Source: Candidatus Accumulibacter vicinus (GTDB lineage Bacteria > Pseudomonadota > Gammaproteobacteria > Burkholderiales > Rhodocyclaceae). Taken from it: 22,608 nt of DNA. The stretch covers positions 1 to 22,608 of the forward strand of contig DIME01000096.1 in NCBI GenBank assembly GCA_002425405.1, written 5' to 3'. Position numbers and translations under genes: made by a program. Position 1 is the first letter of the stretch. Every line of letters begins with the position of its first letter. The notes under the pieces are model-generated. The model searched no databases and was not told the origin of the DNA. It saw only the letters and a list, made by a program, of their open reading frames with translations. Positions 9,396 to 15,742 of this stretch are shown in pieces.

Positions 9396-9426
9396 GCGCA
9401 TATTTCATGCATAAAAAGTACCGATC

Positions 9427-9948
9427 ATGTCAAAAATCACCATCGACCGTTACGATCTTGCGTTGCTCGATGCGTTACAGCGCAAGGGCAACGCCACCAA
9501 CGCAACCCTCGGTGAGCAGATCCGTCTTTCCGCGTCACAGATCAGTCGCCGCATCCAGCGGCTCGAGGAAGATGGCATCATCGCCGGCTATGTCGCGCTG
9601 CTTGCCCCCACGGCGCTCGGCCTGGGGGTCACCGCTTTTGCCCAGGTGATCCTCGAACGACACAACGATGCGGCCAGCGGGGCCTTTGAAAACGCCATCG
9701 CGGCCATGCCGGAAGTCACGGACTGCTTCTCCGTCAGTGGCGACGCGGACTACATGCTGCGTATCGTGGTTCCCGATCTGGCGGTGTTTTCCCAATTGAT
9801 GATGAAGCGCCTGCTGTGTCTGCCGGGCGTTGCCCGCATCAAGACCAGCATTGCCCTGCAGACAGTCAAGCAGACGCATGTCCTGCCTCTCGATCACCTC
9901 ACCCAGCCGAGCAAGCCACGCCAGCGCGTGCGCTATGCCGAAAGTTGA
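9427..9948 (+). CDS. Lrp/AsnC-family transcriptional regulator
   Basis: A 173-residue protein with the two-domain Lrp/AsnC plan. The N-terminal winged helix-turn-helix is at about 7-60 (LGEQIRLSASQISRRIQRLEEDGII). The RAM effector domain is at about 66-150 and contains the conserved SGDADYML loop near 104-111, where amino-acid ligands bind at the dimer interface. Such proteins form octamers and control amino-acid metabolism; the actual ligand here is unknown. A basic tail (PSKPRQRVRYAES) follows the RAM domain. It has its own promoter 31 nt upstream, so it need not depend on lplT. A long hairpin begins 4 nt after the stop. Confidence 0.93.
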   Translation: MSKITIDRYDLALLDALQRKGNATNATLGEQIRLSASQISRRIQRLEEDGIIAGYVALLAPTALGLGVTAFAQVILERHNDAASGAFENAIAAMPEVTDCFSVSGDADYMLRIVVPDLAVFSQLMMKRLLCLPGVARIKTSIALQTVKQTHVLPLDHLTQPSKPRQRVRYAES

Positions 9949-9951
9949 TTT

Positions 9952-9999
9952 CTCGCCCCCAACCCTTCGCCCGCAAGTGGGAGAAGGGTTGGGGGCGAG
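9952..9999. repeat. Perfect 17-bp inverted repeat (REP-like element or bidirectional terminator)
   Basis: The arms at 9952-9968 (CTCGCCCCCAACCCTTC) and 9983-9999 are exact reverse complements. The 14-nt loop can itself pair CCC with GGG around GCAA. It sits between the convergent Lrp-type gene and the TPM gene. There is no T-tract on either side, so it is not a textbook intrinsic terminator. The C-rich sequence with GCAAG at the tip resembles the dispersed hairpin repeats seen between genes of many GC-rich proteobacteria, but only one copy is in this window. Confidence 0.8.
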
Positions 10000-10028
10000 T
10001 CGCGGGCGCGGCTTTCAGGGCTCTTACA

Positions 10029-10526
10029 CTAAAGCACCAGCGGGGCGTTGGGTAACTCGTTGGACTTTTCGCCTGTGGCAGCAAAGTGTTCAGCCAGCGC
10101 TGCGGTGATCGTGCGCAATGCGAGCAGGGTACCGCCCTCGAAATCCCCGCTTCGGAAAGCACTTTCCATCTGGCGGCAGACACCCTCCCAGAATTCCTGC
10201 CCAACGCAGGCGTTGATGCCGCGGTCAGCGACGATTTCCACACGCCGGTCGATCAACTGCAGATAGATCAGCACGCCGCTGTTTTCCTCGGTGTCCCACA
10301 CCCGTAACTGCGAAAACAGTTCGATCGCCCGCGCCCGTGCCGACTGACCGCGCCACAGGCCGGACAGGGGCAGATTGGCCTCGACCACCACGCGCAACTC
10401 GCCACGATGCGTCGATTCCGAGGCAGCAACCACCCGTTCGATTCGCTGCAACAATGCCGCGGGAAGTGCGCGCAACACCCACCAGTGCGGCAGCACCAGA
10501 TGGCGAAAAATTCTCTGCAATCGCAT
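10029..10526 (-). CDS. TPM-domain protein without signal peptide
   Basis: About 165 residues. The TPM domain runs from about 30 to 150, with the recognisable stretches GELRVVVEANLP, NSGVLIYLQLIDRRVEIVADRGIN and FEGGTLLALRTITAALAEHF. The N-terminus is basic with one hydrophobic patch but no clear signal peptide or membrane anchor, unlike its upstream neighbour. TPM domains are structurally characterised, and some family members have phosphatase activity; its role here is unknown. The ATG at 10526 overlaps the previous stop by one base (TGATG). A GTG at 10529 would add one residue. It is the last gene of lemA-TPM-TPM, and partnership with LemA is inferred from this common arrangement. Confidence 0.85.
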   Translation of the reverse strand: MRLQRIFRHLVLPHWWVLRALPAALLQRIERVVAASESTHRGELRVVVEANLPLSGLWRGQSARARAIELFSQLRVWDTEENSGVLIYLQLIDRRVEIVADRGINACVGQEFWEGVCRQMESAFRSGDFEGGTLLALRTITAALAEHFAATGEKSNELPNAPLVL

Positions 10527-11401
10527 CACCAGTCCCCCGAAGCACCGCCGCCGCCGAAGCTGCCGCCGCCCCCTGAAAACCCCCCGGAGCTACGCCCACC
10601 ACCGCCCCAGGAAATGCCGCCGGATGACCAGCCGGTACCGCCACGCATGCCAAGAAACAGGGAAACGATGGCGGCCGCCACACCCAGGACAGCAGCGATC
10701 AGCAGCGACGAGATCAGCATCGCAGCGATCACCCCGGCGGCGACACCGACCATGCCAGCCGCCAGAAAACGCCCAAAAATGGCTCGCAGAACGCCGCCAA
10801 CCACAAAGACCAGGACGAAACCGATCAACAGCAGCATCTCGAAATGATCGTCGACATCGGCACGCCGAGCGCCTTCGACGCGTGCCGCAGGGGGCAGCGC
10901 TTCGCCGGTGATCACCTGCATCATCGCGGTGACCCCGGCATCGATGCCACCGTAGAAATCGCCCTTCTTGAAACGCGGGCCGATCGTCTCGCTGATGATT
11001 CGCTTCGCGGTCGCATCGTTGAGTGCGCCCTCCAGACCATAGCCCACCTCAATGCGAAGTTTCCGATCATCCTTGGCAATCAGCAGCAGCGCGCCGTCAT
11101 CGACGCCGCGGCGCCCCAGTTTCCAGGACTCGACGACGCGCAGCGCGTATTGCTCGATGCTTTCCGGCTGGACCGTCGGAACGATCAAAACGGCAATCTG
11201 CGATCCCTTGGCATTCTCGAACGCAGCCAGCCTGGCATCGAGCCGTCGGTGCTGCTCGACGTCAAGCGTACTGGTCAGGTCGGTCACCCGCGCCGCCAGC
11301 CGGGGAATCGCCTGTTGTTCGTCGGCACGGGCAAAACCTGCACCGACCAGCAGCAACAGGCCCAACAGCCAGACTGCAAGACGGGCCGGAAGGCTTGGCA
11401 C
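10526..11401 (-). CDS. TPM-domain membrane protein, YgcG-like
   Basis: A 291-residue exported protein. The signal peptide is about 1-26, ending ARA before DEQQ. An extracytoplasmic TPM domain lies at about 37-165 (KGSQIAVLIVP, DDGALLLIAKDDRKLRIEVG, GDFYGGIDAGV). Hydrophobic helices fill about 188-250, and residues 253-290 are a Gly/Ser-rich tail (GGGGSFGGGGASGDW). This is the standard plan of YgcG-type proteins found beside LemA. The start is GTG at 11401, 6 nt after the lemA stop, without a good ribosome binding site, which suggests translational coupling. The C-terminal stop overlaps the next TPM gene. Function is unproven; the family is linked to the envelope. Confidence 0.88.
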   Translation of the reverse strand: MPSLPARLAVWLLGLLLLVGAGFARADEQQAIPRLAARVTDLTSTLDVEQHRRLDARLAAFENAKGSQIAVLIVPTVQPESIEQYALRVVESWKLGRRGVDDGALLLIAKDDRKLRIEVGYGLEGALNDATAKRIISETIGPRFKKGDFYGGIDAGVTAMMQVITGEALPPAARVEGARRADVDDHFEMLLLIGFVLVFVVGGVLRAIFGRFLAAGMVGVAAGVIAAMLISSLLIAAVLGVAAAIVSLFLGMRGGTGWSSGGISWGGGGRSSGGFSGGGGSFGGGGASGDW

Positions 11402-11407
11402 GGCCGC

Positions 11408-12064
11408 TCAGTAACTGGCTGCCGGCGCCGGCCTGCCGGCGTCTGTCGGTGCAGCAGCAGGCGACGCCGGCGCTGGTCTGGCGAAATCAACCTTCGGCGC
11501 CGTCGAAATCGCCTGCTCGTTCTCGACACTGAAATTCGGCTTCACGGTGTAGCCGAAGATCATCGCCGTGAGATTGTTTGGAAAGGTACGCACCGAAACA
11601 TTGTAGCCCTCGACCGCTTTGATGTAACGGTTACGCGCCACGGTAATCCGGTTCTCGGTGCCTTCGAGCTGCGCCTGCAGGTCGCGGAAAGCGGCATCGG
11701 CCTTCAACTGGGGATAATTTTCGGCAACCACCAGCAAACGTGACAGCGCGCTCTTGAGACCGGCCTGCGCCTGCTGGAACTTGGCAAAGGCCTCGGGATC
11801 ACTGACCAGTTCCGGCGTCGCCTGGATCGCACCCACCCGCGCGCGCGCCTGCGTGACCTGCGTCAGCACGTCCTTTTCGTGGCTCGCGTAGCCCTGTACC
11901 GTAGCCACCAGGTTCGGTACCAGGTCGGCTCGCCGCTGATACTGGTTAAGCACCTCTGACCAGGCCGATTTGATCGCCTCGTCGCCGCTCTGAAAAGTAT
12001 TGTAACCGCAGCCGGAGAGCAGACCGGCAAGCAGGGTCAGGAGGATCAGAATTCGCAGTCGCAT
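11408..12064 (-). CDS. lemA: LemA-family lipoprotein
   Basis: A 218-residue protein beginning MRLRILILLTLLAGLLSGC. The lipobox LLSGC puts the lipidated cysteine at residue 19, so it is exported and anchored in a membrane. The rest is the LemA coiled-helix domain (YNTFQSGDEAIKSAWSEVLNQ, RRADLVPNLVATVQGYASHE, RNRYIKAVEGYNVSVRTFPNN) with an Ala/Pro-rich tail. The ATG at 12064 is chosen because AAGGAA lies about 7 nt upstream and gives a proper lipoprotein signal. The frame is open 54 codons further upstream but that stretch is not LemA-like. LemA has no settled function. It heads a lemA-TPM-TPM unit 89 nt after the uracil-DNA glycosylase gene. Confidence 0.93.
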   Translation of the reverse strand: MRLRILILLTLLAGLLSGCGYNTFQSGDEAIKSAWSEVLNQYQRRADLVPNLVATVQGYASHEKDVLTQVTQARARVGAIQATPELVSDPEAFAKFQQAQAGLKSALSRLLVVAENYPQLKADAAFRDLQAQLEGTENRITVARNRYIKAVEGYNVSVRTFPNNLTAMIFGYTVKPNFSVENEQAISTAPKVDFARPAPASPAAAPTDAGRPAPAASY

Positions 12065-12136
12065 GACATTTTCCTTGATGAGAAGTGAACAGGATATCGC
12101 CCAATTGGCGACTTTCGATGATTTCTCAAGGGGAGG

Positions 12137-12180
12137 CAAGCCGCTCCAGCGGACTACGCAGGCAGCGGCGGAGCGGCTTG
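12137..12180. repeat. 11-bp perfect inverted repeat around the glycosylase stop codon
   Basis: CAAGCCGCTCC at 12137-12147 and GGAGCGGCTTG at 12170-12180 are exact reverse complements with a 22-nt spacer that contains the stop codon of the uracil-DNA glycosylase gene. The hairpin could weaken read-through into lemA, although no T-tract follows it. Confidence 0.6.
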
Positions 12181-13005
12181 CGCAGCGGCGGCCTGGGCTG
12201 CACGCATCAGTCTGCGTGCCCGGCACAGGTCCTCCCAGGCTTTGGCCTTGTCCGGCAGGGTGCGCAACAGGTAAGCCGGATGGTAGGTAACCACCACCGG
12301 AATGGCGTGTCCACCGGCTTGCGGCGCAGGATAAGTGAAGGTCTGGCCGCGCAGGCTGGCCAGCGAGCCGACCTCACCGAGCAGCGCATGCGCCGCTGCG
12401 CGGCCCAGGAGAACGATCAGTCGTGGCTGGATGAGCGCAATCTGTCGCTGCAGATAGGGTGCGCAGGTTGCGATCTCGGCCGCCTCCGGTGTTCGATTGT
12501 TGGGCGGACGACACTTCACGGCGTTGGCGATGTAGACATCCTCGCCCCGCTGCAGGTCGATCGCCGCGAGCATTGCATCGAGTAACTGGCCGGCCGGGCC
12601 AACGAAAGGTTCGCCACGCGCGTCTTCTTCAGCTCCCGGCCCCTCGCCAATGAACAGCCAGTCGGCGGCGAGATCGCCGACACCGAGCACCGCTTGCCGC
12701 CGCTGCTGGCAAAGCGTACACGCCCGACAGGCGGCGACACTGTGCTGCAACTGCTCCCAGGACATGCCGGCGATAGCCTGCGACCGCGCAGAGGCCATGA
12801 CAGCGGGTGCGGCGGGCGCTGGCGCGAGTCCGGCGATGGCGGTGATCGGGTTTGCTAACGCGGGACGCCGTTCGTCCGGGAGGGTCGCCGGCGCGGCAAG
12901 CGCCACCGCGCGCTGCTCGCGCAACTGCCACTGCGGCGACAGGCCGATCTCGTGCAACAGTTGCGCGCGCGTCAGCGGCCCACCGCTCGGTTTATTGGCG
13001 ATCAT
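12154..13005 (-). CDS. Uracil-DNA glycosylase, type 4 (iron-sulfur)
   Basis: A 283-residue protein. The catalytic domain (about 85-275) has the four cysteines expected for the [4Fe-4S] cluster of family 4 uracil-DNA glycosylases: Cys93 and Cys96 in CRACTLC, then Cys165 in NAVKCRPP and Cys181. Motif GEGPGAEEDARGEPFVG at about 120-136 and the C-terminal YHPAYLLR (241-248) complete the active site. It removes uracil from DNA to start base-excision repair. The first 80 residues are a low-complexity Ala/Pro linker, longer than in archaeal relatives but usual in proteobacteria. The ATG at 13005 overlaps the end of rimI by 14 nt and has a GGGGGAG site just upstream. Confidence 0.95.
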   Translation of the reverse strand: MIANKPSGGPLTRAQLLHEIGLSPQWQLREQRAVALAAPATLPDERRPALANPITAIAGLAPAPAAPAVMASARSQAIAGMSWEQLQHSVAACRACTLCQQRRQAVLGVGDLAADWLFIGEGPGAEEDARGEPFVGPAGQLLDAMLAAIDLQRGEDVYIANAVKCRPPNNRTPEAAEIATCAPYLQRQIALIQPRLIVLLGRAAAHALLGEVGSLASLRGQTFTYPAPQAGGHAIPVVVTYHPAYLLRTLPDKAKAWEDLCRARRLMRAAQAAAAQAAPPLPA

Positions 13006-13477
13006 TTCTCCCCCCAGGCAGTACCTGCCGCATTACCAGCGCATCCTCGGTCCCCTTTTCTGCCGGATAATAGCCACGTCGCACGCCGATCTGTCGAAAA
13101 CCGAAATGCTGATAGATTGCCAGCGCCTGCACGTTCGACGGGCGTACCTCAAGCAAGACGCTGGTCGCCCCCGCCTGCCGGGCAAGGCGCATGGCGTGGC
13201 GCAACAGGCAGGTGCCAATCCCCATTCCCTGGCGCTGCTCGGCGACACTGATGTTGAGCAAGTGCGCCTCGTCTACGACCATCATCAGGACATAGTAGCC
13301 CACCAACTCGTCAGCGAGACGCCCCCCCCAGACACTGTAGCCGGCGGCGATCGAATCGACGAAATTGGCCCGCGACCAGGGAAACGGATAAATGCGATTT
13401 TCGATCTCGATGATCTCGTCAAGGTCGGCAGGGTACATCGGCAACATCGAGAGCCTCGCTGTCAGCACGGCGCTCAT
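12992..13477 (-). CDS. rimI: Ribosomal protein S18 alanine N-acetyltransferase RimI
   Basis: A 161-residue GNAT acetyltransferase. The acetyl-CoA loop is VAEQRQGMGIG (about 78-88). Glu110 in LLEVRPSN and Tyr122 in AIYQHFGF have the same 12-residue spacing as the catalytic pair of E. coli RimI (Glu103 and Tyr115, from memory of that enzyme). RimI acetylates the N-terminal alanine of S18 and can act on other proteins. Its start overlaps the tsaB stop as ATGA (4 nt), and its end overlaps the glycosylase start by 14 nt, so the three genes form one compact unit. Confidence 0.93.
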   Translation of the reverse strand: MSAVLTARLSMLPMYPADLDEIIEIENRIYPFPWSRANFVDSIAAGYSVWGGRLADELVGYYVLMMVVDEAHLLNISVAEQRQGMGIGTCLLRHAMRLARQAGATSVLLEVRPSNVQALAIYQHFGFRQIGVRRGYYPAEKGTEDALVMRQVLPGGRNDRQ

Positions 13478-14151
13478 GCTTTGCCACCCATCGCCAGGCG
13501 CTCGGCGACCGTCAACGCAACCTTGTCACGGACGTACAGCGGCGCCGCTGCAGCCACATCGATCCCCGCACCACGCGCCAGGCGTGGTGCGGCAAGAGCG
13601 GCGACAGCGTCGGCTGCGGGCATCAGTTCGGGCTGCCAGAGGTGCACGCAGCCGGCCAGCCGCGCACGCAGCAATGGATAGGCGCGAAGGCCATTACCAC
13701 AAGCCAGCCAACCCGCCGAGTCGGGAAGCGGCAACGCCGACGGCTGGCAGACCCCGACCGCACCGAGCGGCACCGCCGCAGAAAACCAGCCGTAATAGAC
13801 TTCACCCATGCGGGCGTCGAGCAGTACCAGCACCTGTTCCCCCCCGCTGGCCAGCGCCATGGCGTCGAGGGTGCCGATCGGAATGACCGGTAGCCGATGG
13901 GCAAAGGCCAGACCCTGGGTGACTCCGCAAGCGATACGCAGACCGGTAAACGAGCCGGGACCGGCCGCGAAAGCGATCCCGTGCAGATCGGCAAAGCCAA
14001 GCCCGGCCTCGCCAAGCGTCGCGCGGATCAGTGGCAGCAGCGTTTCCGAATGCGCCACACCGACCGGACAGAAACGCCGCAGCACGACGCCATCGCACCA
14101 GAGGGCAATGGAGCCAAGATCGGTCGAGGTCTCGATGGCCAGCAGATTCAT
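13474..14151 (-). CDS. tsaB: tRNA threonylcarbamoyladenosine biosynthesis protein TsaB
   Basis: A 225-residue ASKHA-fold protein, close to the 231 of E. coli TsaB. The N-terminal MNLLAIETSTDLGSIAL strand-loop and AGPGSFTGLRI at 63-73 are diagnostic. TsaB partners TsaD and TsaE to place the t6A modification on A37 of ANN-decoding tRNAs, and is essential in many bacteria. It lacks the metal-binding histidines that the paralogue TsaD carries, as expected. It is the first gene of the tsaB-rimI-glycosylase unit and is divergent from glgM. Confidence 0.95.
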   Translation of the reverse strand: MNLLAIETSTDLGSIALWCDGVVLRRFCPVGVAHSETLLPLIRATLGEAGLGFADLHGIAFAAGPGSFTGLRIACGVTQGLAFAHRLPVIPIGTLDAMALASGGEQVLVLLDARMGEVYYGWFSAAVPLGAVGVCQPSALPLPDSAGWLACGNGLRAYPLLRARLAGCVHLWQPELMPAADAVAALAAPRLARGAGIDVAAAAPLYVRDKVALTVAERLAMGGKA

Positions 14152-14157
14152 GGGCGT

Positions 14158-14163
14158 ATTCTA
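14158..14163 (-). promoter_or_regulatory. Candidate -10 box very close to the tsaB start
   Basis: On the minus strand TAGAAT is followed by only ACGCCC and then the tsaB ATG, so transcription would begin at or within a base or two of the start codon. No ribosome binding site fits in that space. The -35 region is GC-rich and weak. Confidence 0.4.
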
Positions 14164-14310
14164 CCCGTCCTGCCCGCCGCCGTCGCCATCGGATGCCAGG
14201 ACACTCCCTGTCGCCTGGCCGGCTGGCCGCGACCGCGGATCTTTCTCCCGAGGCAGCCCGATTCGACGCCCAACAGCGCTGCCGACATGGCCGGCCAACG
14301 CCTTTCCCGC

Positions 14311-14316
14311 TACAAT
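14311..14316 (+). promoter_or_regulatory. Candidate -10 box upstream of glgM
   Basis: TACAAT matches 5 of 6 consensus positions and lies about 68 nt before the glgM ATG, giving a leader of about 60 nt. No good -35 box is seen 16-18 nt upstream. The remainder of 14152-14383 shows no gene. Confidence 0.35.
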
Positions 14317-14383
14317 GAGAGGGCCTTCAAACGACGCGCCGAGAGCACGTCCACCTCATAACCACAGCATAGAAAGTGCCGCA

Positions 14384-15595
14384 ATGAAAGTACTCCTATT
14401 GACGCGAGAATACCCTCCCCACGTCTACGGCGGAGCCGGAGTTCACGTTGAGTATCTGTCTGGCGAACTCGCCAAGCTGATGCATGTCGAAGTCCGCTCC
14501 TTTGGTGACCAGGATGCGGTCAGCAGTGATGGCGTACGCATCAAGGGCTACCCTTTCGGCAAGGGAAGTTTCGCGCATGTCGACAAGAAACTGAGCGGTG
14601 CGCTGGATACCTTCGAAACCAACCTCCAGACGCTGAGCGATCAGGTCGACGCCGACCTGGTGCATGTACACACCTGGTACGCACATTTGGGCGGCATCCT
14701 GGCAAAAACCCTCTATGGCATTCCGCTGGTGCATACGGTGCATTCGCTGGAACCGCTGCGCCCATGGAAACGCGAGCAGCTCGGCTGTGGCTATGACATG
14801 TCGTCATGGGTCGAACGGACCTCACTGAGCATGGCCGACGCAGTGATCGCCGTCTCACAGGGAACCAAGGCCGACATCCTCGAGCATTTCGACATCGACC
14901 CGGCGAAGATCACGGTGATCTACAACGGCATCAATGTCGACCAGTACCACCCGACGGACGAAACCGCTGCCCTCGAAAAGTTCGGCATCGACCCCGACAA
15001 GCCGATGGTCCTCTTCGTGGGCCGAATCACACGTCAGAAAGGGATCGTCCACCTGGTCAATGCCATTCATTACATCAATCCCGATGCGCAGGTCGTACTC
15101 TGCGCCGGCGCCCCCGATACCCCCGAAGTCCTGGCCGAGATGAAGGCTGCGGTCAAGCATGTGCGCCAGGAGGGTTTCCAGAACGTGGTCTGGATACAGG
15201 AGATGGTGAGCAAGGAAGAAGCGATCCAGCTCTATTCGCATGCCACGGTGTTCTGCTGCCCGTCGATCTACGAGCCTTTCGGGATCATCAACCTTGAGGC
15301 CATGGCCTGCCGCACTGCGGTCGTGGCGAGTGCCGTCGGGGGCATCAAGGAAGTCGTCGTCGATGGCGTCACCGGCTACCTGGTGCCGCTGGAGCAACTG
15401 CATGTAGCCCCTTTCGAGCCGGTCAATCCGGATGTCTTTTCGCGCGATCTGGCGGCCGCGATCAACAAGATTCTCGACCACCCGGAACTCGCCGCATCGA
15501 TGGCCGCAGCAGGCCAGCAACGGGCGCGCGAAGTCTTTAGCTGGTCGAGCATCGCGCAACAAACGAAACAACTCTACGATTCGCTGGTGAAGTGA
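14384..15595 (+). CDS. glgM: GlgM-type glycosyltransferase (maltose-1-phosphate synthase / actinobacterial-type glycogen synthase)
   Basis: A 403-residue GT-B glycosyltransferase. Its opening MKVLLLTREYPPHVYGGAGV, then HTWYAHLGGILAKTLYGIP, HSLEPLRPWKREQLG (120-134), FVGRITRQKG (211-220) and the nucleotide-sugar motif EPFGIINLEAMAC (297-309) match the GT4 GlgM of mycobacteria far better than the roughly 480-residue GT5 GlgA of E. coli. GlgM transfers glucose from ADP-glucose to glucose-1-phosphate to give maltose-1-phosphate. This specificity is inferred from the resemblance and from the GlgE gene 147 bp downstream. Some relatives were first annotated as glycogen synthases, so a direct glucan-elongating role is the alternative. 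The ATG at 14384 starts the homologous region; the longer open frame upstream is not conserved-looking. Confidence 0.88.
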   Translation: MKVLLLTREYPPHVYGGAGVHVEYLSGELAKLMHVEVRSFGDQDAVSSDGVRIKGYPFGKGSFAHVDKKLSGALDTFETNLQTLSDQVDADLVHVHTWYAHLGGILAKTLYGIPLVHTVHSLEPLRPWKREQLGCGYDMSSWVERTSLSMADAVIAVSQGTKADILEHFDIDPAKITVIYNGINVDQYHPTDETAALEKFGIDPDKPMVLFVGRITRQKGIVHLVNAIHYINPDAQVVLCAGAPDTPEVLAEMKAAVKHVRQEGFQNVVWIQEMVSKEEAIQLYSHATVFCCPSIYEPFGIINLEAMACRTAVVASAVGGIKEVVVDGVTGYLVPLEQLHVAPFEPVNPDVFSRDLAAAINKILDHPELAASMAAAGQQRAREVFSWSSIAQQTKQLYDSLVK

Positions 15596-15694
15596 TGTCG
15601 GCGGTTGTCGACGGCCACGGCGACGCCCGGCTCGCGACCGTCGGCCTGCACGCTGTCGGCGCGCACCGGCCGTCACCCTACAGACCCAACGCTT

Positions 15695-15735
15695 CCGGCC
15701 TCGCCGGTTCAGGATTTAGGATTAGGATTTAGGAG
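15695..15735 (+). repeat. Short hairpin plus a tandem 13-bp repeat ending in the glgE ribosome binding site
   Basis: In the 147-bp glgM-glgE gap, CCGGC-ctc-GCCGG (15695-15707) is followed by AGGATTTAGG twice (15711-15720 and 15724-15733, period 13). The second copy runs into AGGAG at 15731-15735, which is 7 nt before the glgE ATG. Each copy contains Shine-Dalgarno-like AGG units, so the array could hold waiting ribosomes or tune glgE expression; that is inference. Confidence 0.6.
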
Positions 15736-15742
15736 CAGCAGG

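Noticed and set aside
10844..11743. 299-codon plus-strand frame opposite the YgcG-like and lemA genes
   Set aside because: The sense genes have signal peptides, a lipobox and domain motifs; this frame has none.
12065..12226. 54-codon upstream extension of lemA
   Set aside because: It would bury the lipoprotein signal peptide and overlap the glycosylase gene.
13808..14383. 192-codon upstream extension of glgM
   Set aside because: It overlaps tsaB on the other strand and lacks similarity to glycosyltransferases; family sequence begins at MKVLLLTREYPP.
15605..15742. 46-codon upstream extension of glgE
   Set aside because: It runs through a repeat and hairpin region, and a good ribosome binding site sits just before 15743.
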